Notes: a model not told the origin generated them from the letters alone. A DNA stretch of 64,000 nucleotides from an uncultured Thermoanaerobaculia bacterium (GCA_951813015.1 CATOTG010000006.1:372001-436000); one strand, 5' to 3'. Numbered from the stretch's first letter, positions 45,607 to 56,599 are shown. Made by a program: numbers and translations.

Positions 45607-46890
45607 TCAGCCGAAGATCCGCCGCACTTCGTGCAGGCCGAGGATGAGCCGGTCGACTTCCTCGTGGGTGTTGTACATCCCGAACGAGACGCGCACGGTG
45701 GCCGGGACGCCGAGCGCCTCCATCAGCGGCTGGGCGCAATGATGGCCCGCCCGAATCGCGATTCCCTGCTCGTCGAGGATCGTTGCCACATCGTGGGGGT
45801 GCGAGCCGTCGATCACAAGCGACACGACCGCCGCCCGCGCCGACCCGGCGCCAGGGGCGTGCCCCAGCACTCGCACCCAGGGTAGATCGTTCAGTTGTTC
45901 CAGAGTATGGGAAAGAAGTTCCTGCTCGTGCCGCTCGATCCGCTCCAGCCCGACCGACTCGAGGAACGAGACGGCGACACCGAGCCCGATCGCCGGCGCG
46001 ATAGCAGGCGTTCCCGCCTCGAACCGGTGTGGCGGCGCCGTGTACTCGCTGCGCTCGAACGTGACCCGGGTGATCATCGCGCCGCCGCCGTGGTAGGGCG
46101 GCATCGACGCCAGCAGCTCCGCGCGACCCCACAGCGCGCCGATGCCGCCGGGGCCGTACATCTTGTGGCCGGAGAAGGCGTAGAAGTCGCAGCCGAGGGC
46201 GGACACGTCGACCTCCATGTGCGGCACGGCCTGGGCGCCGTCGACGACGACGGCGGCATTCGAGCGCTCCCGAACCAGACGGGCGACGGCGGCGACGTCG
46301 TTCACCGTGCCGAGAGCGTTCGAGACGTGGGCGAGCGCTACGACTTTCGTCCGCTCGCCGATCATCTCGGCCAGCTCATCGAGATCGAGGTCGCCGTCGT
46401 CCGTGACCGGCGCCGCCCGAACCCGGGCGCCGGTCTCCTCGCAGACGAGCTGCCAGGGCACGATGTTCGAGTGGTGCTCCATCCCGGTCAGCAGCACTTC
46501 GTCGCCCTCGCCCAGCCGGGGGCGGGCGCAGCTCCGGGCGACCAGGTTCAGGCTCTCCGTCGTGCCGCGCGTGAAGACCAGCTCGCCGCTGCTCGGGGCG
46601 CCGATGAAACGGGCGACCTTGCCGCGGGCGGCCTCGTAGGCGTCGGTCGACTGCTCGGACAGGGCGTGAACGCCGCGGTGAGCGTTCGCGTAGTAGGTGC
46701 GGTAGCAGTCGCTGACCGCGTCAATCACGACCTCCGGACGCTGTGCGCTGGCCGCGTTGTCCAGGTAGACCAGCGGATGGCCGTGCACTTCCCGATCGAG
46801 AATCGGGAACGATTCACGCAGGCGGTCGACATCGAGGGCCGCGGCCGCCGCCGGCCGCTCCCGCTCCGCCAGGCTCGCCGGCGCCGTCAT
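45607..46890 (-). CDS. sufS: Cysteine desulfurase SufS
   Basis: 427 residues; PLP enzyme releasing sulfur from cysteine as a persulfide. PLP lysine in CDFYAFSGHKMYGPGGIGAL; YLDNAASAQRPEVVIDAVSD at the N-terminus; TRGTTESLNLVARSC for cofactor phosphate binding; catalytic Cys in IAIRAGHHCAQPLMEALGVP. Group II, SufS type. It sits between sufD and sufU in the operon. Confidence 0.96.
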   Translation of the reverse strand: MTAPASLAERERPAAAAALDVDRLRESFPILDREVHGHPLVYLDNAASAQRPEVVIDAVSDCYRTYYANAHRGVHALSEQSTDAYEAARGKVARFIGAPSSGELVFTRGTTESLNLVARSCARPRLGEGDEVLLTGMEHHSNIVPWQLVCEETGARVRAAPVTDDGDLDLDELAEMIGERTKVVALAHVSNALGTVNDVAAVARLVRERSNAAVVVDGAQAVPHMEVDVSALGCDFYAFSGHKMYGPGGIGALWGRAELLASMPPYHGGGAMITRVTFERSEYTAPPHRFEAGTPAIAPAIGLGVAVSFLESVGLERIERHEQELLSHTLEQLNDLPWVRVLGHAPGAGSARAAVVSLVIDGSHPHDVATILDEQGIAIRAGHHCAQPLMEALGVPATVRVSFGMYNTHEEVDRLILGLHEVRRIFG

Positions 46891-46894
46891 CGGC

Positions 46895-48265
46895 CTACGC
46901 GGCCTCGCCGCCGCCCGGGCCGCCGTTCAGACTTGCCCGCAACCGGCCTTCCAGGTCCTGCCGGAGTGGCTCGAAGGAGGTCTTCTCGACCAGCTCCCGC
47001 GCAAACGCGTAGACGAGCATTCCGTACGCCTGCTCGCGGGGAAGGCCGCGGGCCCTCAGGTAGAAGAGCGCATCCTCGTCCAGCCGGCCGATCGTCGAGC
47101 CGTGGGTGCAGCGCACGTCGTCGGCGAAGATCTCGAGTTGGGGGTTGCTGTTGGCGAGGGCGGACCTGGACAGCAGGAGGTTCCGATTCGTCTGCTTGGC
47201 GTCCGTCTTCTGCGCCGCCTTGTGCACGTAGATGCGACCGTTGAAGACGGAGCGCGCCCGGTCGTCAAGGACGCCCTTGTAGAGCTGATGGCTCGTCGTG
47301 TGCGGCTGGCGGTGCTCGACCCGCATGTGGTTGTCCACGAACTGCGAGCCGGCGACCACGTAGAGGCCGTCCAGGGTGCAATGGGCGCCCTCGCCGTCAA
47401 GGAGTGCAACAGCGTCGTTACGCACCAGGCCGCCGCCGAACGTCAGCGAGGAGGAGTCGAAGACGGCGGACCGTTCGAGTTCCGTATGCTGAAAACCGAG
47501 GTGAAACGCGTCCGACGCATCGGCCTGGAGCCGCGTGTGGTGGAGCACGGAACCCGCCCGGCAGACGAACTCGGCCGCGGGGCAGACGAAGTAGCCGCCG
47601 GCAGCGCCGTTGACCGCAACGAACGTCTCGATGATCGACGCCTGGCTGTTCTCGCCCGCTACGACCAGCAGACGCGGGAAGCTGACCTCAAGCGAGTCCG
47701 CCGCGGCGCCCGCCGCCGGTGCGCTGAGCCACAGGACCTGCAACGGTCGCTCCACCGCGGCGCCAGCCGGAATCACGATCGCGGCGCCGTCCTCGAACAG
47801 GCCCGTGTTGAGCGCCGCGAAGGGATGGACAACGGCGTCGGCACTGCAGGAAGCGCGACCGTCGACCGTGGCGCCGAGATGTTCGGCGACCGCGTCCGCG
47901 GCCCCGCCCGTCGCCTCGAGATCGGCCAGGGATGAGACGGCAATCTCCTTCGGGATCGATGAGAGCTCGACCGCGAAACGGCCGTTGACGAACACGAGCC
48001 GGTCGCAACCCTGGTAGAGAAAGCGTCGCGCCTGCCGTGCGCCGACTTCTTCGCGCGAAGCCTCCGTCACGGCCGAGCGCAACAGGGGGGCGATGTTCGT
48101 CTGCCGCCATTCTTCGTCGCCCCGGCCCGGGAAGCCCGCCGCCTCGAAGCGCTCGATCGCCTGACGCCGCCTGAGGCGGACCGGCGCCGCCTCACCCGAC
48201 CGTTCGCCGCGGCGGGCGAAGAGGTCCAGGTACTGCGCGGTGGGAGTGGGGGTGACGGCCGTCAT
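46895..48265 (-). CDS. sufD: Fe-S assembly scaffold component SufD
   Basis: 456 residues. The N-terminal helical part has GFPGRGDEEWRQTNIAPLLR; the beta-helix core includes NRNLLLSRSALANSNPQLEI and FADDVRCTHGSTIGRLDEDA, with the conserved Cys-Thr-His of SufD, followed by FYLRARGLPREQAYGMLVYA. It forms SufBC2D with the adjacent sufC and sufB products. Only 4 bp separate it from sufS. Confidence 0.94.
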   Translation of the reverse strand: MTAVTPTPTAQYLDLFARRGERSGEAAPVRLRRRQAIERFEAAGFPGRGDEEWRQTNIAPLLRSAVTEASREEVGARQARRFLYQGCDRLVFVNGRFAVELSSIPKEIAVSSLADLEATGGAADAVAEHLGATVDGRASCSADAVVHPFAALNTGLFEDGAAIVIPAGAAVERPLQVLWLSAPAAGAAADSLEVSFPRLLVVAGENSQASIIETFVAVNGAAGGYFVCPAAEFVCRAGSVLHHTRLQADASDAFHLGFQHTELERSAVFDSSSLTFGGGLVRNDAVALLDGEGAHCTLDGLYVVAGSQFVDNHMRVEHRQPHTTSHQLYKGVLDDRARSVFNGRIYVHKAAQKTDAKQTNRNLLLSRSALANSNPQLEIFADDVRCTHGSTIGRLDEDALFYLRARGLPREQAYGMLVYAFARELVEKTSFEPLRQDLEGRLRASLNGGPGGGEAA

Positions 48266-48277
48266 CGCGTGTCCCGG

Positions 48278-49033
48278 TCAGGCGCCCGCCGAGTCCCCGT
48301 TCAGCCCGGCGTACCCCTTCTCTTCGAGTTCATGGGCCAATTCGCTGCCGCCCGAGCGGACGATCCGCCCGCCCTGGAGCACGTGGACGTGGTCCGGCAC
48401 GATGTAGTTGAGCAGCCGCTGGTAGTGGGTGATCACGACGAACGCCCGGTCCCCGTTCCGGAGGGCGTTGACGCCGGCGGCCACCGTCTTCAGGGCGTCG
48501 ATGTCGAGCCCGGAATCCGTCTCGTCGAGCACCGCGAGCCGCGGCTCGAGCACCGCCATCTGGAGGATCTCGTTCCGCTTCTTCTCGCCGCCCGAGAATC
48601 CCTCGTTGACCGGACGCCGCAGCAGCGCCTCATCCACGTCGACCAGCTTCGCGCGCTGGCGGAGCAACTGCAGAAAATCCATCGCGTCGAGCTCCTGCTC
48701 GCCCCTCGCCTTGCGGGTCGCGTTGACCGCCGCCTTGAGGAAGTAGCTGTTGCCGACGCCCGGGATCTCGACCGGATACTGGAAGGCGAGGAAAAGGCCG
48801 GCGTGGGCTCGCTCCTCGGGCGCCATCTCCTGCAGGTCCTCGCCGTCAAGCTCGATTGAGCCGGCGGTGACCTCGTAGTCCTCCCGACCGGCGAGCACCT
48901 GGGCCAGCGTGCTCTTGCCGGAGCCGTTCGGACCCATCACGGCGTGGACTTCGCCCGCCCTGACCTCGAGGTTGACGCCCCGCAGGATTTCCTGTTCTTC
49001 AACCCTCGCGTGAAGGCCACTCACCCTCAGCAT
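48278..49033 (-). CDS. sufC: Fe-S assembly ATPase SufC
   Basis: 251 residues from ATG 49033 (MLRVSGLHARVEEQEILRGV); the longer frame upstream is antisense-like noise over sufB. Walker A VMGPNGSGKSTLAQVL, the SufC loop AFQYPVEIPGV, ABC signature GFSGGEKKRNEILQMA and Walker B LAVLDETDSGLDIDAL. Energises SufBC2D. It is 12 bp upstream of sufD. Confidence 0.96.
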   Translation of the reverse strand: MLRVSGLHARVEEQEILRGVNLEVRAGEVHAVMGPNGSGKSTLAQVLAGREDYEVTAGSIELDGEDLQEMAPEERAHAGLFLAFQYPVEIPGVGNSYFLKAAVNATRKARGEQELDAMDFLQLLRQRAKLVDVDEALLRRPVNEGFSGGEKKRNEILQMAVLEPRLAVLDETDSGLDIDALKTVAAGVNALRNGDRAFVVITHYQRLLNYIVPDHVHVLQGGRIVRSGGSELAHELEEKGYAGLNGDSAGA

Positions 49034-49095
49034 TGCTTCATCTCTCCGTGCGGCGCCGAAGCTGCCGCTTGTGGTTCCGCCAACGTCGGCGTCGA

Positions 49096-50543
<1,448 letters not shown>

Positions 50544-50544
<1 letters not shown>

Positions 50545-51005
50545 CAGGAACTGCTCCGTAGCGAAATCAGGGGCTCGGCGTCACCGACAACCTGCCCGGC
50601 CAGGAAGCTTGGCCGCGCCATGTCGGCGATCGTGATGTCCTCGAGCGCTCCCCGTACCGCCTGGTTGATCCGCTGCCAGTTCTCCTTGACCCGGCAGAAC
50701 GCCTCGTAGGAACACTCGTGCTCGGAGTGCTCGCTGCACTCGGTCAGGGCGATGGGCCCTTCAAGGGCGAGGATCACGTCGGCGACGCTGATCTCGGCCG
50801 CCGAGCGCGCCAGTTCGTAGCCGCCACGGACGCCCCGGTGCGAGGTCAGCAGCCCATCCTTCGCCAGCAGCTTGAGGATCTTGCTGACCATCGGCGCCGG
50901 CAGGTGCGTATGCACCGCAAGTTCGGCGGCGGCGGCCCGGCCGGTCTGCGCGAGCTGGGTCACGAGGACGATGCCGTAGTCGGCTTGCTTGGTCAGTCGG
51001 ATCAT
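50544..51005 (-). CDS. Rrf2-family Fe-S sensing regulator of the suf operon
   Basis: 153 residues. Winged helix [20 protein letters not shown] and [20 protein letters not shown] then VRGGYELAR, and a cluster-binding loop with three Cys in [16 protein letters not shown]. This is the IscR/SufR-like arrangement expected for a repressor that senses cluster status and controls the genes that follow it. The palindrome at 51097-51115, about 90 bp upstream, is a likely binding site. Confidence 0.9.
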
Positions 51006-51096
51006 GACGGTGTGTCGTCGATGGGTCGTTCAGGCGGTGCGGCGAGCGGGACCTGCCGCTTCCGATCGAGCCCCCGGCGCCTAGTATCAACGGAAC

Positions 51097-51115
51097 CGGG
51101 ACTCGCATAGTCCCG
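51097..51115. promoter_or_regulatory. Inverted repeat upstream of the suf operon (probable Rrf2 operator)
   Basis: CGGGACT-CGCAT-AGTCCCG is a perfect 7-bp inverted repeat with a 5-base centre, 92 bp upstream of the rrf2 start. On the minus strand GATACT (51088-51083) could serve as the -10 element, placing the palindrome near the -35 region. Confidence 0.55.
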
Positions 51116-51242
51116 ATTCAGAGAGTAGCACGGGAACGCCGCGTGTCGATCGCGAACCATGCGATATCACGCGGGCCAGAGACGGCCCATGTCCTGGTTC
51201 ACGCCCGCCAGCCGGCGTCAGGGCCTAAGCCCCGGCCCCCAC

Positions 51243-51303
51243 CTCAACAGGACTCCAGGCCGCGCCATTTGCTGCGCGGCGCTACGCCGCGCAAGCTTCC
51301 TGG
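51243..51303 (+). repeat. Repeat family C, copy 1 (intact-module side)
   Basis: CTCAACAGGACTCCAGGCCG and the following 41 bases, including the palindrome TTGCTGCGCGGCG-CTA-CGCCGCGCAAG, match 56112-56174. This copy begins 2 bp beyond the stop of the 379-residue gene. Confidence 0.7.
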
Positions 51304-51305
51304 CG

Positions 51306-52445
51306 CTACCCATCCTCGTCCTCCAACACGGTCACTCCCCGGGGGTTCCGCAGATGCCACCGCTGGCCTTCCCGGTGGAGATCCCCCTCCAGCGACACGC
51401 TCAGGCGCGCCTCGTGCGCGCGCGCGATCTCGCGGTAGTCCCCCGAATCGAAGATCGCCTGAACGGAAACCAGCCTTCCATCGACGAAGGCTTTGATCGC
51501 GGCCGTTCCCCTTGGGTCGGTCTTGTCCCGCGTGAGCCGCGACACGTACCCCTGAACCTCCTCGTCGGTGCGTTCCTGGCGGTCGGACAGCACTCGCGCA
51601 GCTTCGTCGAGAACGGCGATGTCGGGCGGCCTGAAGACAACGACGGCCCGCCTTCCCGGCGCTCCGTTGGCGGGCCGCGTCATGGCCCAGCTCACGGAGA
51701 CTTCAAGCCCCCCGCCCGCTTCGGTCAGCCTGGCGACGGACTGGCAGAGGTTCGCACTAATTCCCTCCCCCAAGCGACTCTCGAATTCGTCGATGGCGCC
51801 GACGCCCCGGTTCACCCGGTCCATTGCCCGTCGCGAGGCATGCAAACCAGAGACGAGCTTGCGGGTCACCTTGCGCTCGAACGGCTCTTCGGAAAGCAGC
51901 GTTCCCTGTTCGCCGAGATCAGGCGCCACCGGCGCAAGGAGGTTGATCAGGAAGCTGCCGGGCTCGGTCTGTCCCAACCGCACCCTGTCCAGGTACTCGG
52001 TAGCCCGTCTGTTTCGCCCGGCCCGGTACATTCGCCGGGGTCGGTTGGCCGAGCATGCCGCCGCCAGCAGTAGCTTCTTCGACTCCTCGAGTACCGCGGC
52101 ACCGTCGGCGAGCCTGACGGTGTTGTCCCCGTAGGCGGTCGGCAGACGCAGACGCACGAGGTCCCATTCGGCAAGCGAGAGGTCGGCAAGTACCGCCTGC
52201 CGCCGCCTGCCTTCCATGCGGCCGATCTGTTCCGCGATCTGGTAGATCCGGATGCCGTAGTCGCCGTACTCCTCCGAAGCGGGCACGAACGCGGCCTCCC
52301 GGTCGTCCTCGGTACAAAGATAGACATCGGCCGTTTCCCGCCGCAGGGCATCGGCTCGACGCCAGCCGTTGGCGGACAGATACGCATGAACTCCACGGAG
52401 CCCAATGGTCCGGGCCAGGGTGACTTCGCTCGCCGATGAGTTCAT
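51306..52445 (-). CDS. Unknown 379-residue protein coupled to DUF4365
   Basis: ATG 52445 overlaps the stop of the DUF4365 gene (ATGA). The protein starts MNSSASEVTLARTIGLRGVH, is soluble, and has a helical middle (LLAPVAPDLGEQGTLLSEEP; RKLVSGLHASRRAMDRVNRG) and a C-terminal beta-rich part (SVSLEGDLHREGQRWHLRNP). There is no catalytic motif I recognise. A second copy, of which only the first 27 codons remain, lies upstream of drmA at 56172-56252, again coupled to a DUF4365 frame, so the pair moves as a unit. The context is DISARM-associated; a regulatory or effector role is conceivable but unproven. Confidence 0.75.
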   Translation of the reverse strand: MNSSASEVTLARTIGLRGVHAYLSANGWRRADALRRETADVYLCTEDDREAAFVPASEEYGDYGIRIYQIAEQIGRMEGRRRQAVLADLSLAEWDLVRLRLPTAYGDNTVRLADGAAVLEESKKLLLAAACSANRPRRMYRAGRNRRATEYLDRVRLGQTEPGSFLINLLAPVAPDLGEQGTLLSEEPFERKVTRKLVSGLHASRRAMDRVNRGVGAIDEFESRLGEGISANLCQSVARLTEAGGGLEVSVSWAMTRPANGAPGRRAVVVFRPPDIAVLDEAARVLSDRQERTDEEVQGYVSRLTRDKTDPRGTAAIKAFVDGRLVSVQAIFDSGDYREIARAHEARLSVSLEGDLHREGQRWHLRNPRGVTVLEDEDG

Positions 52446-52954
52446 GACGGCGCCTCCTGGCCGCACTTCAACAGCGGCGCGAGTCCCGACCTGCCGATGC
52501 GCTGAGATCGGGGAATGACGACCGTCCGGGACTCCGCCTCCACGCAATCGTTCCCGGCCAGAGACAACCACCACCCGCACTTCCTGAGGATCAGGCGTTC
52601 CGGGGTGCAGTCCATCCACTCCGATTCGTCCGCTGGAAGCTCAAGGACCACCAGCAGCAAGGGTACCGCGCGCTGCATGGCCAGGTCGTTGTAGTTCTTC
52701 CGCTTCAGGCGGAAGTGGAGTCCGTCGGACTTCTCGTCCGGGGCCGCCGTGGCCTTCAGTTGAAGGTCGATCATCTCCCGGCTCGGCGAGCCACTCCGAA
52801 GCGTCGCATCGACGCTGTCACTGTCTGGCTCGGGGCCCCGTTGCAGGGTGTATCCGGCCCTTGCTGCGAGCGCGGAGACGTAGGCATGGGACATCTCCGC
52901 CTTGCGCTGGTTGTCGGTGAGAATCGCGTCGGTCACAGGGTGTTGGGTGGCCAT
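52442..52954 (-). CDS. DUF4365 protein, nuclease-like pattern
   Basis: 170 residues from ATG 52954. The DUF4365 pattern is complete: TDNQRKAEMSHAYVSALAAR at the N-terminus, DSVDATLRSG, then EMIDLQLKATAAP and LHFRLKRKNYNDLA. The D-x(n)-D-x-Q-x-K arrangement resembles the PD-(D/E)xK nuclease core; that is inference from spacing, not an established activity. It overlaps the 379-residue gene and follows a DNA-methyltransferase C-terminal remnant. A decayed duplicate lies at 56249-56493. Confidence 0.85.
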   Translation of the reverse strand: MATQHPVTDAILTDNQRKAEMSHAYVSALAARAGYTLQRGPEPDSDSVDATLRSGSPSREMIDLQLKATAAPDEKSDGLHFRLKRKNYNDLAMQRAVPLLLVVLELPADESEWMDCTPERLILRKCGWWLSLAGNDCVEAESRTVVIPRSQRIGRSGLAPLLKCGQEAPS

Positions 52955-52974
52955 GAAATGCGGGCGCGAGGCTC

Positions 52975-53113
52975 TCACTCCTGCACCGCTTCGCGCCGGT
53001 CCTCCTTCGCCCGTTCCGCGTTCAGAGTCATGAGGCGGCCCAGGATCTCGTCGCGGACCGGCGTCGGGCCAGCGGCAAGGATAGCGCTTCCTGCCGCGGC
53101 CAAGAAAGAGGAA
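52975..53113 (-). pseudogene. DNA methyltransferase C-terminal tail remnant
   Basis: On the minus strand KRYPCRWPD is followed, after a frame change, by VRDEILGRLMTLNAERAKED then RREAVQE and a stop at 52975. This is the same tail as in the drmMI remnant at 56600-57035 (VRDEVLGRLIALNAERAKEE). No other part of a methyltransferase is present here, and 53114-53256 has nothing recognisable. It marks the left edge of the segment shared with 56112-56740. Confidence 0.65.
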
Positions 53114-53256
53114 ACGCGTTACTCGCAGCTCCCGGTCTTCGCGTGTCGACGCGGAAGAACAGGCTCCTTGAGCGCCTGTCTCGTCAGCCGGCGCTCGTCC
53201 GGGTACAAGCCGCATCCGCAGGAAGGTCGGCAACGAAGCCGGAGGGTCCGTCGCCG

Positions 53257-54263
53257 TCAGTGCTGACCGGGGAAGAAGGCCGCGTCGTTCACGTCGAGAG
53301 TCGGCACCACCAGGGCGCGGTCCAGGTAGTCGTTGCGCATCTCGCACGACGTCTCCGCGACGAGAGCGCACCCGTGACATGCCGCCCCGTGAAGCCAGCG
53401 GCATTCGATACTCGACGCCGGATCGTGCTGAGCGCAGACGGGATCGTTGGAGCAGAGCGCCGCGGTGCGAAGCGCCCGTTCGATGTGGTCTTCGATCTGC
53501 CGCGCCTGCTGCACCAGCCCGCCCAGCGTCCCCTCGGCATCGGGGCTCGACGTGTACAGGAGAACTCCGTAGCGGCGGGATTCGTCGTCCACGTACACAC
53601 GTTCCCGGATCGAGGCGGCCGGGTAGCCGCAGCGGTCCGCGACCGATTGCAGCAACAGATGGGACAGCGTGTGCAGCATCACATAGCTCCCACCGGGGAA
53701 GCGCAGCTGGAGCTTGCGGGCCTTCGCCCATTCCGTGTGGCCAATCTCGAGATCCCTGATCCTCCGCGCCACTCCCGGCCGCGCCCGCCACTTGCGAATC
53801 GCGCTGGCCGAGAAGTGAAGCAGGACTCCCTCGCCCCGGTTCTCCACCGCGGGAAACCACCGCGGGTCGATCGAGATCTCGGCCCGCTCGACATCGTCGC
53901 GGTACTCCCCGTCGATGTCCGGCATCGGGGCTTCCAGGCGGGTGAACCCTCCGAGCGCCAGTACCTCGCGCAGACGGTGACGAACCACTCGGGGAACCGG
54001 TAGGCGTCGATTCCCCTGGGCGCGGTAGACCAGAACTCGGCCGGGTCAGGTGTCGGCGGGACCCGCAAGTCGGGATTCTTCACGCCGGTCATGCGGGCAA
54101 GGATCCGCTGAACGCGAGGCTCGTCGAGCCGGACCAACGCCAATCCCCAGCCGTCGATTCCCGCCACGACGGCGGAGTCGTGCGGCAGGTCGATCAGAGC
54201 GCCCGGACCATAGGTCGTGATGACCTGACTGCGCCGAATCTGGCCGGTGGACTTCAGACTCAC
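53257..54263 (-). pseudogene. drmB: DISARM drmB with internal deletion
   Basis: The first 93 residues (SLKSTGQIRRSQVITTYGPG, LALVRLDEPRVQRILARMTG, AYRFPEWFVT) and the last roughly 240 (LREVLALGGFTRLEAPMPDI; GGSYVMLHTLSHLLLQSVAD; TSSPDAEGTLGGLVQQA; CSNDPVCAQHDPASSIECRW; HGAACHGCALVAETSCEMRN) are DrmB. They are joined near 53985 with a change of frame. About 250-300 residues, including the zinc-finger region after FPEWF, are missing relative to the usual roughly 600-residue protein. Starts at ATG 54263, overlapping the drmA stop by ATGA. DrmB is a DUF1998-type partner of the DrmA helicase in anti-phage DISARM. Not functional as written. Confidence 0.85.
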
Positions 54264-56067
54264 CCCGCCCGCCTCGCGTCACGCAGGTTCTTCACATAGA
54301 CGTGCACCTCGGGCTCCACGTCCCGAAGAGACCGGTTGACCCGGAACTTCCGCTCGTGTTCTCCCTCGGGTTCGGGATCCAGGAGGTGGTGAAGCAGCGG
54401 CTTGGCCGGACGCTCCTCGTAGCGCTGGTACTGCAGACGGACGCTGTCCCTGTGATGATCGTCGAGGACCCTGGTCCAGGAGTCCAGAAGGTCCGCGACC
54501 CGGCTGCGAACGGAGCCCATTGCCTCCTGCCGCTCTTCCGGGTCTTCAATCCGCTGCTGCTTCAGGCGTTCGTGGAGGATCTCCGTCAGGCAATCTTCCA
54601 GCCGGGCGCGCAAAGGGCGGACCTGTAGAGGGGCTCGTCCACGGCGACGATCGGGAGCATCCGCTCGCCCGAGAAATCGCACTCGAAGTCGGTGCAGGCG
54701 ATCCGAAGGTCGCGGGGGCGGTCTGCATCCGGTCGCAGCGTGAACGACTCCTCAGTGAACCGCGTGCCGCACCAGGGACAACTCTCGAGCGGTATCGGAG
54801 CCGGTCTCGACCGCGGGTTCGCCTTGTACTGCAGGGTCTTCCGGCGCGCCGTGTCCCCCTTGTCGCCCTTCCTGCCCATCCGGTTCGGAGTGGCCGCCTT
54901 CCCCACCCAGAGCCCGATCTCGAAGGGCCACTCGCCGTAACGATCGGGGCTCGCTGCACGTTCCAGCTCCAGCGCGCACACCAGCGAAGCGGCCCGCGAA
55001 AGCTGGTCGAGCGTCAGCAGGCGCAGCGTGTAGCGCATGATCACGCTGACTCCCGCACCTGCACGCCCGCCAACGGCCGGATTCCGGAGCCGCCGATAGA
55101 CCATGGCGAAGGCGGCCAGCCCCAGATACGCCTCCGTCTTGCCGCCGCCGGTGGGAAAGAACAGCAGATCGACGGTTTCCCTGTCCTGGTCGCAGGGATC
55201 CGCCATCCCCGGAAGATTCAGGAGCAGAAAGGCGAGCTGGAACGGCCGCCACTCCGGATCCTCGACCCCGATGCGGCGCGTCAACGCCCGCTGGACGGCC
55301 CGGTTCGCCATGCGGAACGCGTCGAGGGCATCCGGGTTGCCGGCCAGCACGGCCACGCCCCGCGCCATGCGGTCCGCTGCGTTGCGTGCCTTGGCCAGAA
55401 GCCGACCGGCCGTTGCGCGGTCCTGCTCCTCGAGACCGGCGGATTCCTTCGCCCGGGCATCGATCCAGCTCCGGTACTCGCCAACCAGGGGCTGAAGCGC
55501 GTCCCGGGCCTCCGGGCCGTCGGCCAGCTCGCCCAGCCTTCGCATGGAGAGCTCGACCCGTTCAACCGGCCGGGGCCTGGTCGCTTCGACCTCCGCGCTC
55601 CCGATCCAGGACGTGCGAACCTGGGTGCATACGCCGTCCTTGACCGTCCAGTCGGCCGAGACGCCGTGACCGGTCGCGTATGCGGGGGTGTCGGCGTAGT
55701 GGAGGTCGGCGACCTGTCTGTCCCACTTGTCGGAATGCCGGGCGGAAAGGTCGTGCCGCGGGTGGAAGTGGTTCTCGCACTCCACCGCCAACCGGGCCTG
55801 AAAGGCGTAGCCGCGCTGAGGCGCGGGGGTTCCGGTTGGCACGAGAAAGCCGGTCAGATACCACATCGAGGGGCGCTCCCAGCCGGGCAGGCACTCCTCG
55901 GCGTGCTCGTCGCCGCGGCCGGGTCCGGGCCCGATCAGGTCGAGATGAAGCGCCCGGGTGAGGGCGTCGCGGACCGTGCGTGAGCTGAGGGACGCAGGGA
56001 CCGTTGACGGACTCACGGCTGTCCGATGCCGGAGAAGGACCGGGAGATCGTCAGTCTCCATCCACAT
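54260..56067 (-). pseudogene. drmA: DISARM helicase drmA with internal deletion
   Basis: The N-terminal 480 residues are intact DrmA: PSMWYLTGFLVPTGTPAPQR, Walker A LLFFPTGGGKTEAYLGLAAF (about residue 305), SVIMRYTLRLLTLDQLSRAA, GLWVGKAATPNRMG, and a Cys pair motif CPWCGTRF...CTDFECDFSG leading to VAVDEPLYR. There, near 54605, the text jumps, one base out of frame, to the C-terminal end ARLEDCLTEILHERLKQQRI ... KFRVNRSLRDVEPEVHVYVK. The DEAH-like and helicase-C regions, several hundred residues, are gone; full-length DrmA exceeds 1,000 residues. Overlaps drmB by ATGA, as in intact DISARM operons. Confidence 0.87.
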
Positions 56068-56111
56068 CCGGCAATTCCGTCGGAGACTCCGTGTCTGGCG
56101 GCGGCCCCGAA

Positions 56112-56174
56112 CTCAACAGGACCCCGGGCCGCCCCATTTGCTGCGTGGGTGTTCCGCGGCGCAAGCTTCCTGCC
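56112..56174 (+). repeat. Repeat family C, copy 2 (decayed-module side)
   Basis: CTCAACAGGACCCCGGGCCG and following bases match 51243-51303, with the central palindrome partly eroded (GCTGCG ... CGCGGCGCAAG). It abuts the 27-codon stub of the duplicated 379-residue gene, showing that everything from codon 28 to the gene's end was deleted. Confidence 0.7.
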
Positions 56175-56252
56175 GTTGCTGGCCAGATACGCGTGAACGC
56201 CACGAAGCCCAATGGTCCTGGCCAGAGTGATTTCGCTCGGCTTCGAGTTCAT
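56172..56252 (-). pseudogene. Stub of a second copy of the 379-residue gene
   Basis: ATG 56252 opens MNSKPSEITLARTIGLRGVH then AYLASNG, nearly identical to the N-terminus of the protein encoded at 51306-52445, after which it runs into repeat C. The start overlaps the DUF4365 remnant stop by ATGA, as in the intact pair. Confidence 0.8.
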
Positions 56253-56493
56253 GGCGGCACCTCCCGGTCGCGAATGAAAGGCGGCGCGAGCCCCGAGCTG
56301 CCGATGACGGGATCGGGCCCGCGTTGCAGGGTGTGTCCGGCCCTTGCAGCCAACGCGGAGACGCAGGCGCGGGCCATCCCTGCGTGGATTCGGTTTGTAC
56401 GGTACTGGGTACGGGGCTTGCAGCCAACGCGGAGGCGCATGGGTGGGCCATCCCCGCCTTGCGCTGGTTGTCGGAGAGCATCGCGTTGGCCAT
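56249..56493 (-). pseudogene. Decayed duplicate of the DUF4365 gene
   Basis: Begins MANAMLSDNQRKAGMAHPCA (compare TDNQRKAEMSHAYVSALAAR in the intact copy) and ends IGSSGLAPPFIRDREVPP (compare IGRSGLAPLLKCGQEAPS). Between these, the ALAARAGHTLQRGP-type segment is present in two or three short tandem copies and the DLQLKAT core is lost. Frame is not maintained. Confidence 0.75.
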
Positions 56494-56599
56494 CGTGTTG
56501 GGCAGCGGTGGGGTGCGGGCGCGAGGCTCTCCGATGGAGTAGCTGTCGCCGAGCCACTCACCGTTGGCTCGGGGGCAGCGGTATGCGGGTACGAGGCTC

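Noticed and set aside
56290..56480. Short tandem repeats that could suggest a CRISPR array
   Set aside because: Only two or three imperfect units, which are translated pieces of the decayed DUF4365 gene; there are no regular spacers and no cas genes in the window.
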